Of a stretch of 64,000 bases of DNA, positions 20,411 through 29,130 are shown piece by piece. Origin of the DNA: Sinorhizobium sp. RAC02 (GTDB taxonomy: Bacteria; Pseudomonadota; Alphaproteobacteria; Rhizobiales; Rhizobiaceae); the NCBI RefSeq assembly GCF_001713395.1, contig NZ_CP016450.1, positions 1,178,001 to 1,242,000 of the forward strand. The letters run 5' to 3'. The position numbers were made by a program, and so were the translations under genes. The notes under the pieces are model-generated. The model worked only from the letters and a program-made list of their open reading frames with translations. It was not told the origin of the DNA and did no database searches. Within the stretch, counting starts at the first letter, position 1, and each line of letters opens with the position of its first letter.

Positions 20411-20719
20411 ATGACGGGAACGACACGCTCCAGCGCCGAGATCGCCCCACGCCGCAAGCGCATCCTCTTTCGCTGCTGGCACCGCGGTATCCGCGAGATG
20501 GACCTGGTGCTCGGCGCTTTCGCCGATGCGGAGATCGAAAACCTCAGCGAAATCGAACTGGACGAGCTGGAGCGCATCATGGAGGAGGAGGACAACGACC
20601 TCGTGAAATGGGTGACCGGCGAGATGCCGGTGCCTGAGGAATTTCGCGACGGCCTCTTCCCCCGCATCGCCGCCTATCGCCCCGATTTCTCTCCGCTCTT
20701 CAAAGACGACCGCGCATGA
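20411..20719 (+). CDS. sdhE: FAD assembly factor SdhE
   Basis: A 102-aa protein promoting covalent flavin attachment to succinate dehydrogenase. RRKRILFRCWHRGIREMD contains the conserved RGxxExD-type motif, and LERIMEEEDNDLVKWVTG is the family C-terminal signature. A GTG at 20399 is an alternative start. The stop overlaps the mfd start (ATGA), so the two are translationally coupled; the recG-sdhE-mfd order is conserved in Rhizobiales. Confidence 0.93.
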   Translation: MTGTTRSSAEIAPRRKRILFRCWHRGIREMDLVLGAFADAEIENLSEIELDELERIMEEEDNDLVKWVTGEMPVPEEFRDGLFPRIAAYRPDFSPLFKDDRA

Positions 20720-23700
20720 TCCCCGGTTTTTCCCCTGAACGCATTGCGGCTGCTGGCCATCCGCTGACCATCGGTGCCGTGCCGTCAGGCGTCGAGCCGC
20801 TGATCCTTGCCGACCTTGCGCGCAAGACCGGACCGATCGCCTTCGTTCTGTCGGACGGCCAGCGCATTTCCGATCTTGAACAGATGCTCGGCTTCGTCGC
20901 GCCCGACATTCCGGTGCTGACGCTGCCCGGTTGGGACTGTTTGCCCTATGACCGTGTGTCGCCGAGCGCCGAAGTGTCCGCACGTCGGCTTTCCGCGCTC
21001 TCGGCGTTGATCGCCCACCAGAAGAAGCCGCATGCGGCGATCGTGCTGGTTACCGTCAACGCCATGCTGCAGAAGACCGCGCCGCGCGCGATCATCGAAA
21101 GCCTCGCCTTCTCGGCCCGGCCCGGCAACCAGATCCGTATGGACGATGTGGCCGCGAGACTGGAGCGCAACGGCTTCGATCGTGTCGCAACCGTGCGCGA
21201 GGTCGGCGAATATGCCGTGCGCGGCGGCATTCTCGATGTCTTCGTGCCCAGCAGCGGTGAACCGGTGCGTCTCGATTTCTTCGGTGACACGCTGGAATCG
21301 ATCCGTTCCTTCGACCCGGCCAGCCAGCGCACGACGGGCCAGGCGCGTTCGCTCGACCTCAATCCGATGAGCGAAGTAACGCTGACGCCGGAGACGATCT
21401 CCCGTTTCCGCACGCAGTATCTCGCGTCCTTCGGCGCTGCGACACGCGACGATGCGCTCTACCTCGCCGTCTCCGAGGGCCGGCGCTATGCCGGCATGGA
21501 GCACTGGCTGCCGCTGTTCTACGACGAGCTGGAGACGACCTTCGACTATCTCGAAGGCTTTCGCATCGTCACCGACCATACGGTGCGGGAATCGGCGGTC
21601 GAACGCTCGCGCCTGGTGCGTGACTATTACGATGCCCGCGTGGCATCCGCGACGCCCGGTAAGGGGCAGGTGGCGCAGTCCACGCCCTACAAGCCCGTTC
21701 CGCCCGGCCAGATCTACCTTGATGCCGAGCGCTTCGCGCAGGAACTGGATCAACGCAACGCCATCCGCCTGACGCCGTTCAACGAGCATGACGGCGAAGC
21801 GCGGCATGTCGAGGCGATCGAGGCGCGACCGGGCGTGCGCTGGGCACGGCCGAGCGGCAGCGAGGATGCCGAGGGCGCCCGCGTCAACGTGTTCGGCCAG
21901 GCCGTGACGCATATAGCGGACAAGCGCGCGTCGGGTGCCAAGGTTCTCGTCACGGGCTGGTCGGAAGGGTCGCTCGACCGTCTGTTGCAGGTGTTGTCCG
22001 AACACGGCCTCGCCAATGTCGTGCCCGTCGAAAAATTTGCCGACCTGCGCAAGCTGAAACCGGGTGAGGCGGGGTCTGCCGTTCTCAGCCTGGAAAGCGG
22101 TTTTGAGACCGGTGACATCGTCGTCATCGGCGAGCAGGATATTCTGGGCGACCGCATGGTGCGGCGCTCGAAGCGGCGCAAACGCGGTGCGGATTTCATC
22201 ACCGAGGTCGCCGGGCTGGACGAAGGCTCGATCGTCGTGCATGCCGAACACGGCATCGGCCGCTTCGTCGGCCTGCGGACCATCGAGGCGGCAGGCGCAC
22301 CGCATGCCTGCCTCGAACTCGTCTACGCAGACGACGCAAAACTCTTCCTGCCGGTGGAGAACATCGACCTGCTCTCGCGCTACGGCGGCGAGGGCAGCGA
22401 TGCGATGCTCGACAAGCTCGGCGGTGTCGCCTGGCAGGCGCGCAAGGCCAAGCTCAAGAAGCGCCTGCTCGACATGGCGAACGGCCTCATCCAGATCGCC
22501 GCCGCGCGCCTGGTGCGCCATGCGCCGGTGCTCGTGTCGCCGGAAGGCATTTACGACGAGTTCGCCGCTCGCTTCCCCTATGACGAGACCGACGACCAGG
22601 CGAATGCCATCGATGCCGTGCGCGAGGATCTCGGCGCCGGCCGGCCGATGGACCGCCTCGTCTGTGGCGACGTCGGTTTCGGCAAGACGGAGGTAGCGCT
22701 ACGTGCCGCCTTCATCGCTGCGATGAACGGCGTTCAGGTCGCCGTCGTCGTGCCGACCACGCTGCTCTCGCGCCAGCATTTCAAGACGTTCACCGACCGT
22801 TTCCGCGGGCTTCCGATCCGCTTGCAGCAGGCCTCCCGCCTCGTCGGCTCGAAGGAACTGGCGCTGACGAAGAAGGAACTGTCCGAGGGCAAGACGGATA
22901 TCGTCGTCGGCACCCATGCGCTGCTTGGTAGCTCGATCAAGTTTGCCAATCTCGGCCTTTTGATCATCGACGAGGAGCAGCATTTCGGCGTGAAGCACAA
23001 GGAGCGGCTGAAGGATCTGAAGAGCGATGTGCATGTGCTGACGCTTTCTGCGACGCCCATCCCGCGCACGCTGCAGCTCGCCATGACGGGCGTTCGCGAA
23101 CTGTCGCTGATCACCACGCCGCCGGTCGACCGCATGGCGGTGCGCACCTTTATCTCGCCGTTCGACCCGTTGGTCATTCGAGAGACCTTGATGCGCGAGC
23201 ATTATCGCGGTGGCCAGAGCTTTTATGTCTGCCCGCGTCTTAGCGATCTCTCGGAAATCCATGATTTCCTGCGCCAGGATGTGCCGGAACTGAAAGTGGC
23301 TGTCGCACACGGCCAGATGCCGGCAACCGAGCTCGAAGACATCATGAACGCCTTCTACGAGGGCCGTTACGACGTGCTGCTCTCGACGACCATCGTCGAA
23401 TCCGGTCTCGACGTGCCGACCGCGAACACGATGATCATCCACCGCGCCGACATGTTCGGCCTCGCCCAGCTCTACCAGCTGCGCGGCCGCGTCGGCCGGT
23501 CGAAGGTGCGCGCCTTCGCGCTGCTGACGCTGCCGGTCAACCGCACGCTTACGGGCATGGCGGAACGCCGCCTCAAGGTCCTGCAGTCGCTCGATACGCT
23601 CGGCGCCGGTTTCCAGCTCGCGAGCCACGATCTCGATATCCGCGGCGCCGGCAACCTGCTGGGCGAAGAGCAGTCCGGCCATATCAAGGAGGTCGGCTTC

Positions 23701-24228
23701 GAGCTCTACCAGCAGATGCTCGAAGAGGCGGTCGCCGAGATCAAGGGCGATGAAGAAGTCGCCGATAGCGGCTGGTCGCCGCAAATTTCCGTCGGCACGC
23801 CGGTGATGATTCCTGATGATTACGTGCCGGACCTGCACCTGCGGCTTGGCCTCTACCGCCGCCTCGGCGAGATTACCGAGCTTGGCGATATCGATGCTTT
23901 CGGTGCCGAACTGATCGACCGCTTCGGCCCGTTGCCGCTCGAGGTGCAGCATCTCCTGAAGATCGTCTACATCAAGTCGCTCTGCCGCGTGGCGAATGTC
24001 GAAAAGCTTGATGCCGGCCCGAAAGGTGTCGTCGTGCAGTTCCGCAACAAGCAATTCCCGAACCCGGCGGCCCTTGTCGGCTACATTTCCAAGCAGGGCA
24101 CGCTGGCGAAGATCAGGCCCGACCAGAGCCTGTTCCTGTCCCGCGACTACCCGACGCCGGAAAGGCGCCTGACGGGCGCGGCCCAGGTGATGACGCAGCT
24201 TGCAGGGTTGGCGAAACAGGGAGCCTGA
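20716..24228 (+). CDS. mfd: Transcription-repair coupling factor Mfd
   Basis: A 1170-aa ATPase that removes stalled RNA polymerase and recruits UvrA. The UvrB-like N-terminal part (PGWDCLPYDRVSPSAEV) is followed by the RNA-polymerase-interaction domain (VHAEHGIGRFVGL), a RecG-like motor with Walker A GDVGFGKTEVALRAAF and Walker B LLIIDEEQHFGVKHKE, the motif VESGLDVPTANTMII, and a C-terminal TRCF domain. Length is normal and no break is seen. Confidence 0.98.
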   Translation: MIPGFSPERIAAAGHPLTIGAVPSGVEPLILADLARKTGPIAFVLSDGQRISDLEQMLGFVAPDIPVLTLPGWDCLPYDRVSPSAEVSARRLSALSALIAHQKKPHAAIVLVTVNAMLQKTAPRAIIESLAFSARPGNQIRMDDVAARLERNGFDRVATVREVGEYAVRGGILDVFVPSSGEPVRLDFFGDTLESIRSFDPASQRTTGQARSLDLNPMSEVTLTPETISRFRTQYLASFGAATRDDALYLAVSEGRRYAGMEHWLPLFYDELETTFDYLEGFRIVTDHTVRESAVERSRLVRDYYDARVASATPGKGQVAQSTPYKPVPPGQIYLDAERFAQELDQRNAIRLTPFNEHDGEARHVEAIEARPGVRWARPSGSEDAEGARVNVFGQAVTHIADKRASGAKVLVTGWSEGSLDRLLQVLSEHGLANVVPVEKFADLRKLKPGEAGSAVLSLESGFETGDIVVIGEQDILGDRMVRRSKRRKRGADFITEVAGLDEGSIVVHAEHGIGRFVGLRTIEAAGAPHACLELVYADDAKLFLPVENIDLLSRYGGEGSDAMLDKLGGVAWQARKAKLKKRLLDMANGLIQIAAARLVRHAPVLVSPEGIYDEFAARFPYDETDDQANAIDAVREDLGAGRPMDRLVCGDVGFGKTEVALRAAFIAAMNGVQVAVVVPTTLLSRQHFKTFTDRFRGLPIRLQQASRLVGSKELALTKKELSEGKTDIVVGTHALLGSSIKFANLGLLIIDEEQHFGVKHKERLKDLKSDVHVLTLSATPIPRTLQLAMTGVRELSLITTPPVDRMAVRTFISPFDPLVIRETLMREHYRGGQSFYVCPRLSDLSEIHDFLRQDVPELKVAVAHGQMPATELEDIMNAFYEGRYDVLLSTTIVESGLDVPTANTMIIHRADMFGLAQLYQLRGRVGRSKVRAFALLTLPVNRTLTGMAERRLKVLQSLDTLGAGFQLASHDLDIRGAGNLLGEEQSGHIKEVGFELYQQMLEEAVAEIKGDEEVADSGWSPQISVGTPVMIPDDYVPDLHLRLGLYRRLGEITELGDIDAFGAELIDRFGPLPLEVQHLLKIVYIKSLCRVANVEKLDAGPKGVVVQFRNKQFPNPAALVGYISKQGTLAKIRPDQSLFLSRDYPTPERRLTGAAQVMTQLAGLAKQGA

Positions 24229-24244
24229 AGGAAGACTGCCCGTC

Positions 24245-24676
24245 TCAGCGCAAGCGTTTCTTCATGAAATAGAGGGGGATTGCGCCGCCATCTCCTTCGA
24301 GTTCGCCGAACGCCACGTAGCCCTGCTTCTCGTAAAAGGCGCGTGCCTGGAAGGCGAATGTACCGAGCCACACGCCGATGGAACCACGCTTGCGTGCAAT
24401 CGTCTCCGCTTCCGTGAGCAGTTCGGCTCCAAGCCCGATGCCGCGACAGGATTGCGGTACGAGCAGGAATTTGATGTAGGTCCAGCCGTAGTCGTCCGTG
24501 CCGTAGAGACCGCCGATGACCGCGTTGCTCTGAGGATCGCGCAGCACGATAGCAAAATCCGGCGTTTCCGGTGCGAAACCGCGCATTTCAGCGTTGAAAG
24601 CGGTGAGGGCGGTATCGATGGTGTCGTGGATCTCGGCAGAGGGATTTTCGGCAACGATCTCGACGATGGGGCGCAT
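24245..24676 (-). CDS. GNAT family N-acetyltransferase
   Basis: A 143-aa protein of the type with core sequence FLLVPQSCRGIGLGAELLTEAE and C-terminal FYEKQGYVAFGEL, typical of small GNAT enzymes. The substrate is unknown. It is convergent with mfd (16 bp apart) and transcribed downstream of the dsbA-like gene, with a 26-bp gap. Confidence 0.85.
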   Translation of the reverse strand: MRPIVEIVAENPSAEIHDTIDTALTAFNAEMRGFAPETPDFAIVLRDPQSNAVIGGLYGTDDYGWTYIKFLLVPQSCRGIGLGAELLTEAETIARKRGSIGVWLGTFAFQARAFYEKQGYVAFGELEGDGGAIPLYFMKKRLR

Positions 24677-24702
24677 GCAAACTCCAAGTTGACGAAACGG
24701 GC

Positions 24703-25374
24703 CTACGTGTCGGCGGCGCGTTCCTTTGCCTTCACGGCCACGATCTCGCGGAAAGCGTTGGTCAGCACGTCCACCGACTGCGCGCCCATCACTGCATACT
24801 TGTTGTCGATGATGAAGCAGGGCACGCCGGTGACGCCCATGTCGCGGGCCATGCCGATCTCTTCCTTCACCGAATCGACATCCGCACCGGCGGAGAACAG
24901 GGCACTCACGACGGCGCGGTCCATGCCGCTGTTTTCCGCGATATCGAGCAGCACCTCACGGTCGCCGACATTGCGCCCCTCTTCGAAATAGGCCTTGAAC
25001 AGGGCCATTGCCACGCGGCCCTGAATTTCCGGGCTCTCGATCATCGCCCAGCGCAGCAGACGGTGGGCATCCAGCGTATTCGGGCTGACTTTCACAGCCG
25101 GAAAATCGAAATCGATGCCGTCCTCATGGCCGAGACCCGTCAGCATCTTGTGCGCCCGCTCGACAGCGTCGGCGCCACCGAGCTTTTCAGCAAGGTGCTT
25201 CTTGTGGTCAACGCCTTCGGCGGGCATGTCCGGATTGAGCTGGTAGGGGCGGAACGTCACGGCCACGGCAAAGTCGCCCTTGACGTTGTCGATCGCTTTC
25301 TCAAGCCGTTTCTTGCCGAGGTAACACCAGGGGCAGACGACATCCGAAACGACATCGATCGTAATGGCTTCCAT
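24703..25374 (-). CDS. DsbA-family (FrnE-like) oxidoreductase
   Basis: A 223-aa cytoplasmic thioredoxin-fold protein without a signal peptide. The active site is VCPWCYLGKKRL near residue 13, and GVTGVPCFIIDNKYAVMGAQ contains the cis-proline (GVP) loop. FrnE/2-hydroxychromene isomerase-like members act on disulfides or glutathione conjugates; the exact substrate here is unknown. Upstream lies a GC-rich 135-bp spacer with short hairpins. Confidence 0.9.
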   Translation of the reverse strand: MEAITIDVVSDVVCPWCYLGKKRLEKAIDNVKGDFAVAVTFRPYQLNPDMPAEGVDHKKHLAEKLGGADAVERAHKMLTGLGHEDGIDFDFPAVKVSPNTLDAHRLLRWAMIESPEIQGRVAMALFKAYFEEGRNVGDREVLLDIAENSGMDRAVVSALFSAGADVDSVKEEIGMARDMGVTGVPCFIIDNKYAVMGAQSVDVLTNAFREIVAVKAKERAADT

Positions 25375-25509
25375 CCGGATTTCCTTTCGAGACGCCGGAA
25401 CGGTCCGGCCGCCGCATTTCGACGCGGCACTTGAACGCCGAGATAGGCTGGTCTGCCGCGGCTTTCAACAGGTTACCTCAAAGTACCCTTAATTCTGGGG
25501 ATGTCCCCT

Positions 25510-27321
25510 TTATTGTGCCCGCTCGTCCCACCATACGGGCAACTGGAAGCCCCAGAGCGGCGTCATCTCCGGTCGGCCGATATGTTTGTTGCGCGCCATC
25601 CATTGCTGGCCCAGATGATAGAGCGGGACGATGTAATTGCCGGAAAGCAGCATGCGATCCTGGAGGCGAACGGCGGACTGGAAATCCTCCGCCGAGCGGG
25701 CGGAGAGAATGGCCGCCATGACACGGTCGATATCGGGATCGGCGACGCCGGCGAAATTCTCACTGCCTTCGAGATCGCGCGCCTGCGTTCCCCAGCGCCG
25801 CACCTGTTCGAGACCTGGCGACAACGACGACAGGAAGGCCTTCATGATGACGTCGTAGTCGAAGGTCTGGCTGCGGCTCTGATATTGCGAATCGTCGACG
25901 GTTCTGAGGCTTACCCGCACACCGAGGGCCGCAAGGAAGCGCTGGTAGGCGAGGGCGAGTTTTTCCTGGTCGGCGTTCTGCGTCATGATTTCAAAGGCGA
26001 GCGGCTTGCCGGAGACATCGACCATGCGGCCGTCCTTGATCGAATAGCCTGCCTTCTGGAAATGCCCCATCGCCTCCCGCAGCACCTTGCGGTCGCGGCC
26101 CGAGCCGTCGGTCACCGGAAAACGATGCGTGCCGGCGAGCACGGAGGGATCGATTTTGCTCACCGCGTCGCCGATGATGTCACGCTCGCGCGCGTCGATC
26201 GGCACATTGAGCGAGGACAATGCGGAGTTCTGCCAGAAACTTTCCGTGCGCGTGTAGGCGTTTTCAAACAGCGTGCGGTTGACCCATTCGAAATCGAAGA
26301 CGAGCGAGAGCGCCTTGCGCAATTCCGCGTTCTGGAAGACTGGCCTGCGTGTGTTGAAGACGAAGCCGAACATTACCGGTGGCAGTTTCGACGTCACGGC
26401 ATCCTTGATGACCGTGCCGGAGTGGACCGCAGGAAAATCGTAGCCGCGCGCCCATTTTGTTGGATTGCCTTCCTGGTAGACGTCGATCACGCCCTTCTTG
26501 AAGGCCTCGAACAGCGAATTGTCCTGCAGGAAATATTCGACGGATATCTCGTCGTAATTGTCGAACCCGACCTTCGAGGGGATGTCCTTGCCCCAGTAGT
26601 TCGGGTCGCGCTCGTAGACGATGCGTTCGCCAGGCTTGACTGCTTTGACCTTGTAGGGGCCGGAGCCGAGCGGCAAGGCGAGCGATGACCGGTCGAAGGT
26701 CTCCACGTCGATCGCGTGTTTCGGCAGGATCGGCGAGAAGGCGATGAGGAGCGGCGCCTCGCGGTCGCCCTTCCCGTTGAAGGTGAAGCGGACGCTGTTT
26801 TCGCCGGTCTTTTCAAGCTTTTCGACGGCATTCAGGCGGATGCTGAACGGCGCACGGCCCTTGTCGCGCATCAGCTCGAAGGTGAAGATCACGTCTTCCG
26901 GCGTTACCGGCTTTCCATCGGCCCAGCGCGCCTTCGGGTTGAGATGGAATTCGATGAAGCTGCGGTCGTCGTCCCACTCCACGCTTTCTGCGAGCAGGCC
27001 ATACATCGAGAAGGCTTCGTCGCGCGAGCGCACCATCAGCGATTCGTAGACGAGATTGCCGAACTCCGGATCCCACATGCCGCGCGCCGTCGTGCGCATG
27101 CTTTTCAGGATGAAGGGATTGAGGCTGTCGAAGGTGCCGACGACACCATAGGAAATGCGGCCACCCTTCTTCACGTCCGGATTGACGTAGCTGAAGTACT
27201 TGTAGTCCGCCGGCAGGGCCGGGTCGCCATGCATGGCAATCCCGTGGAGGGGGGCGGCATGGCCAAGGCTGGCGGGCAGGCCGATAAGGCAGGCCGCAAA
27301 GGCCATCAGAAAGGGGCGCAA
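25510..27321 (-). CDS. Extracellular solute-binding protein, YejA/peptide type
   Basis: A 603-aa SBP_bac_5 periplasmic protein. The TTG at 27321 is the best start: GAGGAG lies 6 bases upstream and the signal peptide (MAFAACLIGLPASLGHA) follows; the frame is open to 27456. KGGRISYGVVGTFDSLNPF, WADGKPVTPEDVIFTFEL and GSGPYKVKAVKPGERIVYERD are typical of peptide-binding proteins, and the overall sequence resembles YejA. No permease or ATPase genes adjoin it, so it is an orphan binding protein that must use subunits encoded elsewhere. Confidence 0.9.
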   Translation of the reverse strand: MRPFLMAFAACLIGLPASLGHAAPLHGIAMHGDPALPADYKYFSYVNPDVKKGGRISYGVVGTFDSLNPFILKSMRTTARGMWDPEFGNLVYESLMVRSRDEAFSMYGLLAESVEWDDDRSFIEFHLNPKARWADGKPVTPEDVIFTFELMRDKGRAPFSIRLNAVEKLEKTGENSVRFTFNGKGDREAPLLIAFSPILPKHAIDVETFDRSSLALPLGSGPYKVKAVKPGERIVYERDPNYWGKDIPSKVGFDNYDEISVEYFLQDNSLFEAFKKGVIDVYQEGNPTKWARGYDFPAVHSGTVIKDAVTSKLPPVMFGFVFNTRRPVFQNAELRKALSLVFDFEWVNRTLFENAYTRTESFWQNSALSSLNVPIDARERDIIGDAVSKIDPSVLAGTHRFPVTDGSGRDRKVLREAMGHFQKAGYSIKDGRMVDVSGKPLAFEIMTQNADQEKLALAYQRFLAALGVRVSLRTVDDSQYQSRSQTFDYDVIMKAFLSSLSPGLEQVRRWGTQARDLEGSENFAGVADPDIDRVMAAILSARSAEDFQSAVRLQDRMLLSGNYIVPLYHLGQQWMARNKHIGRPEMTPLWGFQLPVWWDERAQ

Positions 27322-27596
27322 GGGGATCTCCTCGTGAGGTCCGGATGATTCTTTGTTATTATAACCGCTGGAACGGGGACAGCAGTGTGGCAAGTGAGGG
27401 AAATCGAATGTGTGCGGGATTTTCGCAAGAAAAGCTGGATATCCGGCTCTGCCCATTGTAACAGGGTTCGCCGAAGCGGGTCATGCAAATGCCTCAATTC
27501 GCCGACAGGAGAGCGCACGGCTGACCACACGCCCGAGAGGGGCTCAAGGAGGGGCGTCGTCGCTCCGGCACCGGATTTTCAGGAGACCGAATTCGT

Positions 27597-28223
27597 ATGA
27601 TCTTCACATCGCACCTCATCAAGCGGACCGTGCTTTCCGCCTTTGCTGCTAGCGTTGCCCTGGCGGCTGCGCCCTCCGCATCGCTCGCCCAGCAGCAGGC
27701 CGCTCCGCCGAAGGGCTGGTTCAAGGTCTGCACCAAGCAGGAAGACAATGACGTCTGCATCGTGCAGAACCTGCTGGCGGCCAACAGCGGCCAGCTGATC
27801 ACTGCCGTCGGCCTGATCACCGTCACCGGCAAGACCAACCGCAAGATCATGCAGGTCTCGGTGCCGAGCGCACGTCTCATCCCGCCGGGCATCCAGATGC
27901 AGATTGACGGCGGCAAGGGCCAGAAGCTCGACTACGCCATCTGCATGCCCGACAAGTGCGTCGCCGAAGTGCTGTTGACCGACCAGATGATCGCCAGCCT
28001 CAAGAAGGGCGGCGAACTCGTGCTGACCTCGATCAACTTCCAGCGCGCGCCGAACCCGATCAAGATTTCGCTCGAAGGCTTCACCGGCGTCTTCGACGGC
28101 GAGCCGATCGAACAGTCGAAGCTCGAAGAGCGCCAGCGCCTGCTGCAGGAAGAAATGCAGAAGAAGGCTGAAGAGGCCCGCAAGAAGCTCGAAGACGCCC
28201 AGAAGGCGGCCAAGAGCCAGTAA
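27597..28223 (+). CDS. Invasion-associated locus B (IalB) family protein
   Basis: A 208-aa exported protein with signal peptide (FAASVALAAAPSASLAQ). The IalB core has GWFKVC, a CVAEV cysteine and the FTGVFDGEP end; a charged coiled-coil tail (about residues 178-208, EERQRLLQEEMQKKAEEA) follows. IalB of Bartonella aids erythrocyte invasion, but homologues are general periplasmic proteins in free-living rhizobia. It is divergent from the YejA-like gene, with about 275 bp between them, and followed by a clear terminator. Confidence 0.92.
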   Translation: MIFTSHLIKRTVLSAFAASVALAAAPSASLAQQQAAPPKGWFKVCTKQEDNDVCIVQNLLAANSGQLITAVGLITVTGKTNRKIMQVSVPSARLIPPGIQMQIDGGKGQKLDYAICMPDKCVAEVLLTDQMIASLKKGGELVLTSINFQRAPNPIKISLEGFTGVFDGEPIEQSKLEERQRLLQEEMQKKAEEARKKLEDAQKAAKSQ

Positions 28224-28248
28224 GCCTACGGCTGACCAAGACATAAAG

Positions 28249-28274
28249 AACCCGGCCAAGAGCCGGGTTTTTTG
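28249..28274 (+). terminator. Intrinsic terminator of the ialB-like gene
   Basis: AACCCGGC and GCCGGGTT form an 8-bp stem around a 5-nt loop and are followed by a T tract, 25 bases after the stop codon. Confidence 0.9.
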
Positions 28275-28386
28275 TATGTGAAGGTCGGGTGACACGATCG
28301 GGCTTTGCGGAATCGGCGGGGCGCTTTATACCTGCACGATTGTTCCGGACCAGAGGGGTGGGGCCGGGGCGGAGGAGGGGACATTC

Positions 28387-29130
28387 TTGCGCAAAGGTTT
28401 GCTTGAAACCGTCATCAGCGGGATGAACACGCGTACCAGCCACGCCCAGGTTGTCAACGAACTGGGCAGGGCCATCATCGCGGGAGACTACCCCGTCGGG
28501 GCGACGCTGCCGGGTGATGCCGAGCTTGCCGCCCGCTTCAAGGTTTCCCGCACCGTTTTGCGTGAGGCGATGAAGACGCTCGCGGCCAAGGGCCTTGTGG
28601 TGCCGCGCGCACGCATCGGCACCCGCGTGACGCCGAGCATGCAATGGAACCTCTTCGACAGCGACATCCTCACCTGGTACTTCGCCGTCGGCGTCAACGA
28701 AGATTTTCTGCTGCATCTTTCCGAGGTGCGGCTGGCCTTCGAGCCGCATGCGGCGGCCCTGGCGGCGCGACATGCTTCCGAGGCCGATATCAGCCAGATG
28801 ATGCGCCTTGCCGTCGCCATGGGCGACCCGGAGCATACGGCGGAAACGCTGGCCATGGCCGACCTGAAATTTCACCTGTCCGTGCTCGAGGCCTCGCGCA
28901 ATCCCTTCCTGCGCACGTTGGGCAGCCTCATCGAGGCCGGGCTTGTCGGTGTCTTCAAGCTGAGTTCGCCCGCCTCTGATCGCGGCAAGATCAGCGACGT
29001 GTCGACCAGCCATATCCGCATCGTCGAGGAAATCGACAAACGCGACGAAGATGGCGCAAGGCGCGCGATGGAAAACGTCATCCGGGTTGGACGCGAGCGG
29101 GTCGTCGAGGCCCTGCGCGGCGAAGAATAG
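28387..29130 (+). CDS. FadR-type GntR transcriptional regulator
   Basis: A 247-aa regulator. The TTG start is supported by GGAGGAGGGG six bases upstream. The N-terminal winged helix (residues about 20-80) has LPGDAELAARFKVSRTVLREAMKTL; the C-terminal FCD domain, which binds small acids through a metal, has DLKFHLSVLEASRN. The sequence resembles DgoR-like sugar-acid regulators, but the target is unknown: neither neighbour is a sugar-acid gene. Confidence 0.9.
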   Translation: MRKGLLETVISGMNTRTSHAQVVNELGRAIIAGDYPVGATLPGDAELAARFKVSRTVLREAMKTLAAKGLVVPRARIGTRVTPSMQWNLFDSDILTWYFAVGVNEDFLLHLSEVRLAFEPHAAALAARHASEADISQMMRLAVAMGDPEHTAETLAMADLKFHLSVLEASRNPFLRTLGSLIEAGLVGVFKLSSPASDRGKISDVSTSHIRIVEEIDKRDEDGARRAMENVIRVGRERVVEALRGEE